Part shown: positions 38,587 to 48,145 of the stretch, in pieces
Position numbering within the stretch: the first letter of the stretch is position 1
How the letters are laid out: each line of letters opens with the position of its first letter
DNA from: Methylotenera sp. G11
GTDB taxonomy: Bacteria; Pseudomonadota; Gammaproteobacteria; Burkholderiales; Methylophilaceae
Reading direction: 5' to 3'
Length of the DNA: 64,000 bases
Assembly: GCF_000799735.1 (NCBI RefSeq)
Contig: NZ_JUHH01000001.1
Location: 1,426,001 to 1,490,000, forward strand
Notes under the pieces: model-generated
Database searches by the model: none
Seen by the model: the letters and a program-made list of their open reading frames with translations, nothing else
What the model was told of the DNA's origin: nothing
Translations under genes and position numbers: made by a program

Positions 38587-39318
38587 TTGAATATCGCAGT
38601 TAACCAACCCGCTTCAGCAAACACCATCGTTTGGGCAATCATTGGCTCAATGCTGCTGCACGCCTTGCTGGTGCTGGTAATACCGGACATCAAGTTTGAC
38701 GCAGTCAAGGAACCTGAAGTTTTAAATGTAGATTTCGTAAAGCCGCCGGAGCCACCGCCTGCACCCGAACCGCTTCAACCGCAGCCGGAAATTGTAAAGC
38801 CCAGAATTGAACCTAAAATCAAGCCTGAGCCTAAACCTGTCATCAAGCCACAGCCAACACCGGTAGTAGAGCAGAATGAGCCGGTGAGCGAGCCGGCGCC
38901 TTCGCAGCCGACAGAGGTCATTGCAGTCGCACCGAAACCTAGCGCAGTACCGCCGGTACAAACCGTACCGGCCCCGGTTCCAGTCAAGCAGGAACCACAA
39001 CCGGTAATCAATCAGGCCGATTTTGAAGATGCACGCAACAAATACGGCAATTCATTATGGGGCGCCATCAGCAAACATAAAAAATATCCTAAAATCGCCG
39101 CTATGCGTAACTGGCAGGGCGAAGCCGTTGTAGAGCTTGAACTTGACGGCAATGGCAAACTCAAGTCCAAGAAAATCGTCCAATCCAGCGGCCATGAAGT
39201 CCTGGACAAGCAGGCCCTGGAAATGGTGGAAAAAGCGCTGCCATTCCCGGCTCCGCCAGAGGTGCTGCGCGGCAGCAGCTTTACGATTACCGTACCCGTA
39301 CCATTCAAGCTCGAGTAG
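38587..39318 (+). CDS. tonB: TonB-like energy transducer
   Basis: Inner-membrane anchored protein that transmits proton-motive force to outer-membrane receptors. The 243-aa product has an N-terminal helix (about residues 13-35), a long Pro/Glu/Lys-rich spacer (about 55-135) and a C-terminal TonB domain with KHKKYPKIAAMRNWQGEAVVELEL. The only start that keeps the whole helix is a TTG at 38587 without a clear ribosome site. ExbB and ExbD are not adjacent. TATAAT lies at 38523. Confidence 0.88.
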   Translation: MNIAVNQPASANTIVWAIIGSMLLHALLVLVIPDIKFDAVKEPEVLNVDFVKPPEPPPAPEPLQPQPEIVKPRIEPKIKPEPKPVIKPQPTPVVEQNEPVSEPAPSQPTEVIAVAPKPSAVPPVQTVPAPVPVKQEPQPVINQADFEDARNKYGNSLWGAISKHKKYPKIAAMRNWQGEAVVELELDGNGKLKSKKIVQSSGHEVLDKQALEMVEKALPFPAPPEVLRGSSFTITVPVPFKLE

Positions 39319-39352
39319 CTATTACAGTTAGCATTCGGCCACCAGAAACTCC

Positions 39353-40825
39353 GTGCTCAAGAAAAACACCTCCCTCAAGAATCTGTTGCTCATTCATGAG
39401 CTGGCATTTATTTTATTGATATTGCTGGTTGCAATTACCGGAGCAATCGGCATCCACCTTCAGGAAGAATCCAGCCAGGAATCAAACCGCATCAGCCTGA
39501 TAGTGCAGGAAGTACAGCAGACTCGCGGCGACCTCTACCGCCAGATGAAAGAGCTTTTTGATGCCTATTTCCTGCAGGATATTGAAGCGCGTAATGAATA
39601 TAACGCTTTCACCCTTTCGGTTGAAAAACATTTCGTACAGCTACACAGGATTGCCGAGGGGGAGGCAGAAAAAACCTCTATCAACAATCTGCATGCCGGC
39701 TACAAAGCCTTTGTCACTGAAACATCCGCCTTATTTGATTTGCAACCGGACATCACCGGTGATGAACTGAAAAAAATATTGAATACAGACCTGGAAGCCG
39801 GGCTTTTTAACCGTTACGAATCCTTACTCGCGCACACCGAGCAGCTTCTTAACGAGAAACAAGCCGAGCTTGACCTGAGGCTGAAAGAAAGCAAACGCAA
39901 ATCAAATTTTCTGCTGTTCACGCCTTTGGTGCTGGCAGCGCTGCTGCTGATCTTTTCGCGCATATTCCTGAAGCGCTCCATTGTACGGCCTATCGAAGAC
40001 GTGCTGAAAGCGACAGTGGAAATCAGCACGGGCAACCTGAGCCATAAAGCGCCTGAAGATAATATCCAGGAGCTTGCATCGCTATCGAAAGCCATCAACG
40101 AAATGGCAGAAAAGCTGATCACGAGCCAGGAAAACCTGGTACGCACAGAAAAACAGGCCGCCCAGGGTTTATTGGTTCCAATGCTTGCGCACAACATCCG
40201 TAACCCGCTAGCCAGCATTCGCGCTACCGCCCAGATACTGGACGAACCGGGACTGGATGCCGAGTCGCGTGAGTCACTGCAAGGCATCATCAGCACTGTA
40301 GACCGGCTGGAGCGCTGGACCGGCGCACTACTGGCATATCTGCATCCACTCAAACCCCAGCCTGGCAAAACCAGTATCAAGGAAATTATTGAAGGCGCAC
40401 TCGAACCGCTGCAGCAGAAAATATCAGCCAAATCCATACAGCTAATGACGCCTGCCTGGCACACACTGAAAACCGCCAATAACAGCACGCTTTTTACCGA
40501 CCAGCACTTGCTGGAACAGGTCATCTACAACCTGGTGCTGAACGCAATTGATGCTTCAGCCAAAGCGGGCCGGATTGAAATACAGCTGACGACCATGCCT
40601 GAAGAGTTCACGCTGCACATACTGGATAACGGCAGCGGCATGCCATTTACCCCGGACCCCAGCGCCATAAGCGCACCAACCACAAAACGGTTTGGAACCG
40701 GCATCGGAATCCCTTTTGCATTTAAAGTATGTGACGCCCTGGGAGGTAGCCTGCAATACAATGCCAGACCCGGTGGCGGTACTGCGGTCACGATTAAATT
40801 ACCCAAAACAATCGCGCTTGATTAA
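39353..40825 (+). CDS. Orphan sensor histidine kinase
   Basis: Membrane-bound kinase of 490 aa starting at GTG. Layout: helix 1 (about 12-33), a periplasmic all-helical sensor region (about 35-180), helix 2 (about 185-205), HAMP (about 207-260), a dimerisation domain with H-box LAHNIRNPLASIRA (His about 281), and HATPase with NLVLNAIDAS (N-box), DNGSGMPF (G1) and GTGIGIPFAFKV (G2). The H-box resembles NtrB-type kinases. No response regulator is adjacent. Signal unknown. Confidence 0.88.
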   Translation: MLKKNTSLKNLLLIHELAFILLILLVAITGAIGIHLQEESSQESNRISLIVQEVQQTRGDLYRQMKELFDAYFLQDIEARNEYNAFTLSVEKHFVQLHRIAEGEAEKTSINNLHAGYKAFVTETSALFDLQPDITGDELKKILNTDLEAGLFNRYESLLAHTEQLLNEKQAELDLRLKESKRKSNFLLFTPLVLAALLLIFSRIFLKRSIVRPIEDVLKATVEISTGNLSHKAPEDNIQELASLSKAINEMAEKLITSQENLVRTEKQAAQGLLVPMLAHNIRNPLASIRATAQILDEPGLDAESRESLQGIISTVDRLERWTGALLAYLHPLKPQPGKTSIKEIIEGALEPLQQKISAKSIQLMTPAWHTLKTANNSTLFTDQHLLEQVIYNLVLNAIDASAKAGRIEIQLTTMPEEFTLHILDNGSGMPFTPDPSAISAPTTKRFGTGIGIPFAFKVCDALGGSLQYNARPGGGTAVTIKLPKTIALD

Positions 40826-40969
40826 CTGCGTATCGCCTGATGAGATTGGCTACTGACCTATTTTATGAGGCTGATTAAAAATATTGTCACTTTCATAACT
40901 TATCCTCTTGCCTTAACTGCGCTTTTTATCAACAATGTAGGAAAGTTTTAACAAAGATGACACACCCCG

Positions 40970-41425
40970 ATGCTTAACCAATCCCTGACAGATTTCCAAC
41001 TACCGGCAACCAGCGGCAAAACCTTCCAGCTTTCAGACTATGCGGGCAAGAACCTGGTTATTTATTTTTATCCCAAAGACTCAACTCCGGGCTGCACTAC
41101 CCAAGGCATTCAGTTCCGGGATGCTTATGCCCAGTTCCAGGCACTTGATACCGAGATTTTTGGCATCTCGCGTGACAACCTGAAGTCACATGAGAACTTT
41201 AAAGCCAAGTTCACATTCCCGTTTGAGTTACTGTCCGACACCGAGGAACTCGCATGCGCAGTGTTCGGGGTGATTAAAATGAAAAACATGTATGGCAAAC
41301 AGGTGCGCGGCATCGAGCGTAGCACCTTTGTGATCGATAAAAACGGAAAGTTGGTGAAAGAATGGCGTGGCGTCAAAGTAGATGGCCATGTCGCAGAAGT
41401 GTTAAGCTTTGTCCAAACGCTCTAA
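40970..41425 (+). CDS. Peroxiredoxin (BCP/PrxQ family)
   Basis: Thiol peroxidase of 151 aa. The peroxidatic Cys is at residue 42 in PKDSTPGCTTQGIQFRD. The resolving Cys that most PrxQ proteins have five residues later is Ile here; the only other cysteine is C96, so it may resolve at another site or work as a 1-Cys enzyme. C-terminal ERSTFVIDKNGKLVKEWRGVKVDGH is typical. The ribosome site is weak. Confidence 0.92.
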   Translation: MLNQSLTDFQLPATSGKTFQLSDYAGKNLVIYFYPKDSTPGCTTQGIQFRDAYAQFQALDTEIFGISRDNLKSHENFKAKFTFPFELLSDTEELACAVFGVIKMKNMYGKQVRGIERSTFVIDKNGKLVKEWRGVKVDGHVAEVLSFVQTL

Positions 41426-41533
41426 TTTATTAAGAACGCATCTGGTTTAAACTGGCTATCAGCACCATTGATGTCCGCAAAAATGTATTGTTAGAAGTAC
41501 CCTGTATTCAATCACTTTCATGGAAAGTAATGT

Positions 41534-42931
41534 ATGGCTAAAAAATCCGCCGCGGCTACCAAACTGTTCGTACTTGATACCAATGTGTTAATGCATGATC
41601 CTTCATCACTGTTCCGTTTTGAAGAGCATGATATTTACCTGCCCATGGTAACGCTGGAAGAGCTTGATAATAATAAAAAAGGGGTTACGGAAGTTGCGCG
41701 CAATGCACGCCAGGCCAGCCGCAGCCTGGAAGAAATTGTAGGTACAGACCTGACGAATCTGGAGCTGGGCTGCCCGTTAGCCCTCAACGGTAACAAACAG
41801 GCCACCGGCAGGCTATTCCTGCAAACCACACAGCTCAATATGGATTTACCTGGCCTGGCCGGCAGCAAGGCTGACAACCAGATTATCAGCGTCGTCATAT
41901 GCCTGCAGAAACAATATACCAATCGTCAGGTAGTGCTGGTCAGCAAAGACATCAATGTACGCATCAAAGCACGCGCGATGGGCGTGCTGGCTGAAGACTA
42001 CTTTAACGACAAGGTACTCGAAGACACCGATATACTTTACAGTGGCATGAAAGAACTGCCGGCTGATTTCTGGGAAAAACACAGCAAAGCTATGGAGTCA
42101 TGGCAGGAATCCGGCCGTATGTTCTATCGGCTTAGCGGCCCGCTCTGTAAAACATTCCTGGTCAATGAATTCGTTTACTATGAATTCGAGAAACCCTTTC
42201 ACGCTATTGTACGCAGCGCAGAAGGCAACACCGCAGTGCTGGAAGTGGTGAAAGACCATCTCCTGCCTAAACATAATATTTGGGGTATCAATGCCCGCAA
42301 CCGCGAGCAGAACTTCGCGCTGAACCTACTGATGGATCCGGAAATTGATTTTGTAACACTGCTGGGACAGGCCGGTACAGGCAAAACGCTGCTGACCTTG
42401 GCCTCGGCGCTTACCCAGGTTCTGGATAAAAAGCTTTACTCCGAAATCATCATGACACGCGTTACCGTGCCGGTCGGCGAAGACATCGGCTTTTTGCCGG
42501 GCACGGAAGAAGAAAAAATGACGCCGTGGATGGGCGCACTGGAAGATAATCTCGATGTACTGAATAAAAGTGATGAAGAAGCCGGGGATTGGGGCCGTGC
42601 TGCAACGCAGGACTTGATCCGCACACGAATCAAGATCAAGTCGCTCAACTTCATGCGCGGCCGTACGTTCCTGAATAAATTCCTGATCATTGATGAAGCG
42701 CAGAACCTGACGCCTAAACAGATGAAAACGCTGATTACCCGCGCCGGACCCGGCACCAAGGTAGTCTGCCTGGGCAATATCGCACAGATAGATACCCCTT
42801 ACCTGACTGAAGGCAGTTCCGGCCTTACTTATGTCGTTGACCGCTTCAAAGGCTGGGGTCATAACGGGCATATTACCCTGCAACGCGGTGAACGTTCACG
42901 CCTGGCAGACTTCGCTGCAGAAGTGCTATAG
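41534..42931 (+). CDS. PIN-PhoH (PhoH2) family ATPase/RNase
   Basis: A 465-aa protein joining an N-terminal PIN domain (about residues 10-150: FVLDTNVLMHDP, EELDNNKKG, VSKDINVRIKA) to a C-terminal PhoH ATPase (about 250-460) with Walker A GQAGTGKTLL and Walker B FLIIDEAQNLTPKQ. PhoH2 proteins are described as RNA-unwinding RNases linked to toxin-antitoxin-like function. No antitoxin gene is obvious next to it. Confidence 0.92.
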   Translation: MAKKSAAATKLFVLDTNVLMHDPSSLFRFEEHDIYLPMVTLEELDNNKKGVTEVARNARQASRSLEEIVGTDLTNLELGCPLALNGNKQATGRLFLQTTQLNMDLPGLAGSKADNQIISVVICLQKQYTNRQVVLVSKDINVRIKARAMGVLAEDYFNDKVLEDTDILYSGMKELPADFWEKHSKAMESWQESGRMFYRLSGPLCKTFLVNEFVYYEFEKPFHAIVRSAEGNTAVLEVVKDHLLPKHNIWGINARNREQNFALNLLMDPEIDFVTLLGQAGTGKTLLTLASALTQVLDKKLYSEIIMTRVTVPVGEDIGFLPGTEEEKMTPWMGALEDNLDVLNKSDEEAGDWGRAATQDLIRTRIKIKSLNFMRGRTFLNKFLIIDEAQNLTPKQMKTLITRAGPGTKVVCLGNIAQIDTPYLTEGSSGLTYVVDRFKGWGHNGHITLQRGERSRLADFAAEVL

Positions 42932-42986
42932 GGTTCGGGATGCGTAGCCATCATCATCAAAAATGCATTAATGCAGGCCAAACGTA

Positions 42987-44156
42987 ATGAAAATGTGTAA
43001 AGGTTTTTACACGCTGCTGATCGCGCAGTTTTTATCTGCCCTGGCAGATAACGCTTTGCTATTCGCAGCGATTGCGTTACTTGCACAGATGCATGCGCCG
43101 GACTGGCACACCCCTTTGCTGCAACAGTTCTTTGTGATTTCATACATCGTACTGGCGCCTTTTGTGGGCTCGTTTGCCGATGCATTGCCCAAAGGACGCG
43201 TCATGTTCATTGCCAACGCCATCAAGTTTATCGGCAGCCTGGCCATGATTCTGGGCGTGCCGCCGCTCTACGCTTACGGCATAGTCGGCATAGGCGCTGC
43301 TGCCTACTCCCCTGCAAAATACGGCATTCTGACCGAGCTGCTGCCGCCGGAAAAACTGGTCAGCGCCAATGGCTGGATGGAAGGCTCCACAGTGATTGCC
43401 ATTATCCTTGGCGCTATCCTGGGCGGCATACTGGCAAGCAATGACCCGCAACTGGCCATCATGATCATTACCGTGCTCTACCTGCTGGCATCCATTTTCA
43501 ACATATACATTCCAAAACTGCCAATTGACCACAAGCTGCCTAAAAAGAATCCGGCCTTCATGCTGCTTGATTTCTGGTATTCGTTTAAAGCGCTGTGGCT
43601 CGATCCGCGCGGACAGGTCTCGCTTGCTGTCACAACGCTGTTCTGGGGTGCAGGCGCTACACTGCGCCTGGTGGTGATTGCATGGGCAGCCAGCGCACTT
43701 AATTTCGGCCTGGAACAGGCAACACAATTGATGGCGCTGCTCGCGGTCGGCATTGCAGCAGGCTCAGTGGTCGCGGCGCGTTTTATCAAACTGGAAGAAT
43801 CGACCCGGGTACTGCCGGCAGGCATTATCATGGGCATGCTGGTAGTTGCCATGGCTTTTGTACAGCACTGGCAGCTAGCTACTGTCTTGCTGTTTATCAT
43901 CGGCGCACTGGCCGGTTACTTTGTAGTACCGCTCAATGCATTACTGCAGCACCGCGGCCACGAGCTGATCGGTGCCGGACACTCGATTGCAGTGCAGAAC
44001 TTCAATGAGCATATCGGGATCCTGCTCATGCTGGGCGCTTACCTGCTAATGGTAAAAGCCGACATGCCGATCAACCTGATAGTGATCGCGTTTGGCCTGT
44101 TTGTCAGCTTATGCATGACAGTCATCCACAGGCGCTACCGCTACATCAAACAGTAG
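42987..44156 (+). CDS. lplT: Lysophospholipid transporter LplT-like MFS protein
   Basis: A 389-aa major-facilitator membrane protein with about 12 helices. FYTLLIAQFLSALADNALLFAAIALL and GAAAYSPAKYGILTELLPPEKLVSANGWMEGSTV are typical of LplT, which flips lysophospholipids inward for re-acylation. The usual fused or adjacent acyltransferase (Aas) is not in the window. It is convergent with the NADH dehydrogenase gene. Confidence 0.9.
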   Translation: MKMCKGFYTLLIAQFLSALADNALLFAAIALLAQMHAPDWHTPLLQQFFVISYIVLAPFVGSFADALPKGRVMFIANAIKFIGSLAMILGVPPLYAYGIVGIGAAAYSPAKYGILTELLPPEKLVSANGWMEGSTVIAIILGAILGGILASNDPQLAIMIITVLYLLASIFNIYIPKLPIDHKLPKKNPAFMLLDFWYSFKALWLDPRGQVSLAVTTLFWGAGATLRLVVIAWAASALNFGLEQATQLMALLAVGIAAGSVVAARFIKLEESTRVLPAGIIMGMLVVAMAFVQHWQLATVLLFIIGALAGYFVVPLNALLQHRGHELIGAGHSIAVQNFNEHIGILLMLGAYLLMVKADMPINLIVIAFGLFVSLCMTVIHRRYRYIKQ

Positions 44157-44198
44157 TCGCGGCAGCCTCACCCTCAAATTACAATCCGGTTTAAATAG

Positions 44199-45548
44199 CT
44201 AGTGCAGCTTGACGTGTGACTCAGTCCGGCGCGTAATGATACGTGCCACAGTCTGCAGCGCAGTTGTCCAGAAGCCATGCAATGCCATCAGGTGCATCTT
44301 GTACAGTGAACGGTACATCGTGCGCGCAATCATCCCTTCAATAAATAGGCTGCCGCCGGATAATGCACCCATCAGGTTGCCTACCGTGGTATAGGCACCC
44401 AGGTTTACCAGTGAGCCATAATCCCTGTATGTGAACTCAGGCAAGTCTTTTCTACCGGCAATCCTGCACTTGACGGTTTTGAACAGCATGGATGCCTGCT
44501 GATGTGCAGCCTGAGCACGTGGCGGAACCGTTGCCCCGTCATGCCCGACCCAGGGGCAAGCTGCACAATCACCAAATGCGAAGATATTTTCATCCAATGT
44601 GGTTTGCAGATTGCGTGTTACAACCAGCTGGTTAATGCGATTTGTTTCCAGGCCGTCTATCTCATGCAGAAAATCAGGCGCCTTGATGCCGGCAGCCCAC
44701 ACCACCAGTTCTGACGGTATGAATCTACCGCTATGCGTCTGCACGCCCTTACTGGTAACCTCAGTGACACGCTCTCCGGTGTACAGATGAACCCGCAGCT
44801 TCCTGAGTTCCAGATCAACTGAATTCGAAAGCTTGGGTGGCAGAGCCGGCAGCACGCGGTCACTGGCTTCAATCAATGAAATTCTTACATCGCGGTCAGG
44901 ATCGATTTTATCCAACCCGTATTCTGCAAGCTCGCGTGTTGTATTATGCAGCTCAGCGGATAGCTCCACGCCGGTTGCACCGGCGCCGACAATGACGACT
45001 TCCAGCTGCCCGGCCTGCACCGGCTCAGACTGTGTCTGGGCACGCAATAAGGCATTATGCAGGCGACGGTGGAATTTTTCCGCCTGGTCTTGCGTATCTA
45101 ATGCTATCGAGAATTCACGCGCACCTTTGATACCAAAATCATTGGTGGTGCTGCCTACCGCCATTATTAAAGTGTCATAGTGAAAGGTGCGCCTTGGCAG
45201 CACTTCATTGCCATCCTCATCATAATGCGGCGCGATTGAAACCTCCTGCTTTGCCCGGTCCAATTTATCCATGCTGCCCAGCCGGAAATTAAAATGATGC
45301 CAGTGTGCCTGGGCAATATAGACCAGCTCATGCCGCTCAGGGTTCATGCTGCCGGCCGCAATTTCATGCAGCAAAGGCTTCCAGACGTGTGTTTTTGATT
45401 TATCAATGAGGGTAATGATTGCCTTACCGCGCCTACCCAGCGTGTCCCCAAGCTTTGTTGCAAGCTCTAGGCCACCTGCGCCGCCACCTACAATCACTAC
45501 ATGGTGCAAGTTTTTCTGTTGTTTACTGCTCACAGGGATCCCGATCAA
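44199..45548 (-). CDS. ndh: Type II NADH:quinone oxidoreductase
   Basis: Single-subunit, non-proton-pumping NADH dehydrogenase of 449 aa at the inner membrane. It has two Rossmann motifs: HVVIVGGGAGGLELATKLG for FAD (about 16-33) and VVIVGAGATGVELSAEL for NADH (about 184-200), plus ELVVWAAGIKAP and NIFAFGDCAACPW. The C-terminal segment (YKMHLMALHGFWTTALQTVARII) is an amphipathic membrane-binding helix. It lies next to the methanol oxidation genes but is separated from them by a terminator. Confidence 0.93.
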   Translation of the reverse strand: MIGIPVSSKQQKNLHHVVIVGGGAGGLELATKLGDTLGRRGKAIITLIDKSKTHVWKPLLHEIAAGSMNPERHELVYIAQAHWHHFNFRLGSMDKLDRAKQEVSIAPHYDEDGNEVLPRRTFHYDTLIMAVGSTTNDFGIKGAREFSIALDTQDQAEKFHRRLHNALLRAQTQSEPVQAGQLEVVIVGAGATGVELSAELHNTTRELAEYGLDKIDPDRDVRISLIEASDRVLPALPPKLSNSVDLELRKLRVHLYTGERVTEVTSKGVQTHSGRFIPSELVVWAAGIKAPDFLHEIDGLETNRINQLVVTRNLQTTLDENIFAFGDCAACPWVGHDGATVPPRAQAAHQQASMLFKTVKCRIAGRKDLPEFTYRDYGSLVNLGAYTTVGNLMGALSGGSLFIEGMIARTMYRSLYKMHLMALHGFWTTALQTVARIITRRTESHVKLH

Positions 45549-45574
45549 TCATAAATTAACATCATCATAAAACA

Positions 45575-45610
45575 AAAACGCGCTTACCTGGTTAAGAGTA
45601 AGCGCGTTTT
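45575..45610 (-). terminator. Intrinsic terminator after the lipoprotein cytochrome gene
   Basis: Perfect 13-bp stem AAAACGCGCTTAC / GTAAGCGCGTTTT with a 10-base loop, 15 bp after the stop codon on the minus strand, followed by TTTTGTTTT. It separates the xox block from ndh. Confidence 0.85.
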
Positions 45611-45625
45611 CCAATCACTTGAAGA

Positions 45626-46156
45626 TTACTCGTTGCCAGTAACGCTACCCATGCTGCGGATCCATGCGATTACTTTTAACAGCTCGTCAGGTGTAATGCC
45701 ATTTTTCGGATCTGTAGGATCCATCAAACCAACACCTTTAGCACCCATGCCGCCATTAGTACCATGCCAGATAGTTTCAAACATGCCTTTGTTTGTCGCA
45801 TCTTTTGGATACTTGAATGTTGGGCCGATCAAACCTGGGCCAACCTGACCTTTGGCTTCAGGACCATGACATTGTGTGCATGAATACAACTGGAATATTT
45901 TTTTACCTTTTGCAACGGCTTCAGCATCACCTACATATGGGTTTTTACCCGTGGCCAGAAACTCTTTAGCGGCAGGCGTATCAAACAGCTTTGCATCAAT
46001 TGCCAATGGTTTGCTATCCTGCGTTGTTACAAACTCAATTACACTGCCACTAGCAGCCGGTGCTTCCGCGCCAGCTGTGCCTGCGTCTTTTTTACCACAT
46101 GCGCTTAACACTAACAGAACCAATACTAAAGCCAAACCGAATTTAGACTTACCCAT
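45626..46156 (-). CDS. Lipoprotein c-type cytochrome linked to the xox cluster
   Basis: A 176-aa mono-heme cytochrome c. The start ATG 46156 has GGAG six bases upstream. The N-terminus is a lipoprotein signal (VLSAC, lipidated Cys 20) followed by an Ala/Gly-rich linker (21-37), so it should be membrane-tethered in the periplasm. Heme motif CTQCH is at 93-97; a likely axial Met is in GTNGGMGAKG. It is clearly related to the neighbouring soluble cytochrome (shared CTQCHGP, QVGP, FETI-G-NGGM). It could take electrons from XoxF or from the soluble cytochrome and hand them to a terminal oxidase; which is not shown. Confidence 0.88.
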   Translation of the reverse strand: MGKSKFGLALVLVLLVLSACGKKDAGTAGAEAPAASGSVIEFVTTQDSKPLAIDAKLFDTPAAKEFLATGKNPYVGDAEAVAKGKKIFQLYSCTQCHGPEAKGQVGPGLIGPTFKYPKDATNKGMFETIWHGTNGGMGAKGVGLMDPTDPKNGITPDELLKVIAWIRSMGSVTGNE

Positions 46157-46277
46157 TTTCATCTCCACTGAATAAATTTGTGATGCAACATTAATTTGTG
46201 TGCAACATTAATTTTTGACATGACTTGTGCCATGCTGCGTTTAATTTGCCCACGCAAGGCTGCTGCACCACATAAAA

Positions 46278-46305
46278 AAGGCTACTGTGATTATACAGTA
46301 GCCTT
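46278..46305 (-). terminator. Intrinsic terminator after the soluble cytochrome gene
   Basis: Perfect 11-bp stem AAGGCTACTGT / ACAGTAGCCTT with a 6-base loop; on the minus strand it is followed by TTTTTATG. It lies between the two cytochrome genes. Confidence 0.85.
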
Positions 46306-46385
46306 CCAAGTTGTTACAGTATGTAACTGTATTAAAACTTCTGCTTGTGGCTTAAGTTCTGATCAACTTTATAGTTACAGTCGAA

Positions 46386-46901
46386 TTATTTCAACCAAGG
46401 TGTGTCACCACCGCCTTTGTATTCTGAACGCAACCAGCCGATTATTTTCAAGATGTCGTCTGTGTTCAGGTTTTCTGGGTTACCTAACTGTTGGTGCCAA
46501 GCGAACATGCCGCCATTAGAACCACCAGCGATAGTTTCGAACAAACCTTTATCAGTGATGTGTTTTGCATATTGCCAGTTCTGGTCAGTGATGCTTGGGC
46601 CAACTTGGCCGCCTGCATTAGGGCCATGACATTGTGTACATGAGTAATAACCGAATTTCTTCTTACCTGCTTTTGCAGCTTCTTTATCAGCTACGAATTT
46701 TTTTGTGTATGGGTTTACACATGTTTCAAGAAACTGTTTCGCTTCTGGCGTATCAGTATCGGTGGCTTTAACGCCTAGTGGGCTGCCATCAGTTGTTTTA
46801 ACTAAATTACAAGCTGCGCTAGCTTGCGTAGATAAAGTCATACCTACTAAACCAAGCATTGTAACCAGCAACGCTGCTTTGATTGATTTATTGCCTAACA
46901 T
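46386..46901 (-). CDS. xoxG: Cytochrome c (XoxG / cytochrome cL-like)
   Basis: Periplasmic mono-heme cytochrome of 171 aa with a signal peptide ending ASAA (about residue 30). Heme motif CTQCH at 88-92 and a candidate axial Met at 133 (NGGMFAWHQ). Cys 31 and Cys 61 outside the heme site could form a disulfide. By position, immediately after xoxJ, it is the best candidate for the physiological electron acceptor of XoxF. Identification as XoxG is from family resemblance and context. Confidence 0.85.
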   Translation of the reverse strand: MLGNKSIKAALLVTMLGLVGMTLSTQASAACNLVKTTDGSPLGVKATDTDTPEAKQFLETCVNPYTKKFVADKEAAKAGKKKFGYYSCTQCHGPNAGGQVGPSITDQNWQYAKHITDKGLFETIAGGSNGGMFAWHQQLGNPENLNTDDILKIIGWLRSEYKGGGDTPWLK

Positions 46902-47023
46902 GTCATCTCCTAATGTAATGAATTAGCTACGTACTTACATGCTGGCGCATTTTAGGACGTGTTTTCATTTAACGTATTTATAATAGTTCGGTTGACGCTT
47001 CAACACGAATTAAGTGCATTATT

Positions 47024-47941
47024 TTACTCTGTTTTTGGGATTGCGTCACCGCGGTTTTCTTTTGATGCAGTTTTACCTTTACGATACGTCTTCATCAGGC
47101 TATCACCCTCAACTACCGGTACTGTAGGAATGCCATACTCATCAAGAATCTGCTGGATTTTGTCTTTATTTCTATCTAATGCGCCCTGAATTAAAGCAAT
47201 GCGCTCTTTGTCGGCCTTGCGGACACCAATAGAGATATTCCAGAACTCTTTGCCCTTAACATTCTCGTTTTCATATTCAGGAATCATGACTACTTCCAGC
47301 GGTACTTTTGACTGTTTTGCGAAGTAACCACCGATCGGCCCCCACACCACAGCCACGTCGATATCACCTTTAATTACATCATCAACCAGAAAACTTGGCG
47401 GCAGGTTCAAGTCACGCTGCATACGATAAGGCCTTGCATTACCCAAAAGGCCATGATCATTCAAAGGAATCGTAGCCGGGCTTTGACCAACGATACCGAT
47501 AACAGATTTTTTCAGGTCTGGGCTATCCCAATCTGTAATTTTCAAACCGCTATCTTTTTTATAGATAAACACATGGCCTGAACGATAATATGGCTTTGAG
47601 GTTCTCAACGCATCATTATCAGGGGTTGTACCCATCACTACATCACATTTTTTCGCATTAAGTGTATTGCGAAGAAAACCCATACGGTCATACCAGAATT
47701 GATAGGTTAATTTTTTACCCAGGTCTTTCGCCAGCACTTCTGCGATTTTATTCTCGAAACCTTCCATTTTATTATTGGAGTACGGCAAGTTATCCTGATC
47801 AGCACATACCTTGAATTCCGTACCATCATCAACGCGCTGTGGCTCCCCGGCACGGCTCTGCGTGTAAATTTCTTCAGCCTGAACACTTGTGGCCGCTACC
47901 AGACAGATTGTTAATCCAATCAATTTTATATTTTTTAACAT
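47024..47941 (-). CDS. xoxJ: XoxJ/MxaJ-like periplasmic binding protein
   Basis: Extracytoplasmic solute-binding-fold protein of 305 aa with a signal peptide (MLKNIKLIGLTICLVAATSVQA). The segments VCADQDNLPYSNNKMEGFENKIAEVLAKDLG, YQFWYDRMGFLRNTL and CDVVMGTTPDND match MxaJ/XoxJ. Its role is unsettled in the field; it has been proposed to help XoxF maturation or activation. It is encoded between xoxF and xoxG, as in most xox clusters. Confidence 0.93.
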   Translation of the reverse strand: MLKNIKLIGLTICLVAATSVQAEEIYTQSRAGEPQRVDDGTEFKVCADQDNLPYSNNKMEGFENKIAEVLAKDLGKKLTYQFWYDRMGFLRNTLNAKKCDVVMGTTPDNDALRTSKPYYRSGHVFIYKKDSGLKITDWDSPDLKKSVIGIVGQSPATIPLNDHGLLGNARPYRMQRDLNLPPSFLVDDVIKGDIDVAVVWGPIGGYFAKQSKVPLEVVMIPEYENENVKGKEFWNISIGVRKADKERIALIQGALDRNKDKIQQILDEYGIPTVPVVEGDSLMKTYRKGKTASKENRGDAIPKTE

Positions 47942-48145
47942 TCTTTAATTCCTTAATTGTCCATTTACGGCCGAAACGCAACCGATCAACTCATAGAGTA
48001 TTCATGCAATAAAAAAGTTCTAATAATCAGCCCCTTTCTAATGCACCCAAACCCAGTAAAGCATTGTAACTAATTAATTATTAACCTTGGCATTTATCAT
48101 CAGATTTCCAACGTTAATTTAACGCAATACATAACAATCTCTGCC
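47942..48145. other. xoxF-xoxJ spacer
   Basis: About 200 bp with no gene. On the minus strand it contains GTTTCGGCC (47977-47969), a nonamer also present in the xoxF leader (50212-50204). No strong -35/-10 pair was seen for xoxJ. Confidence 0.4.
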
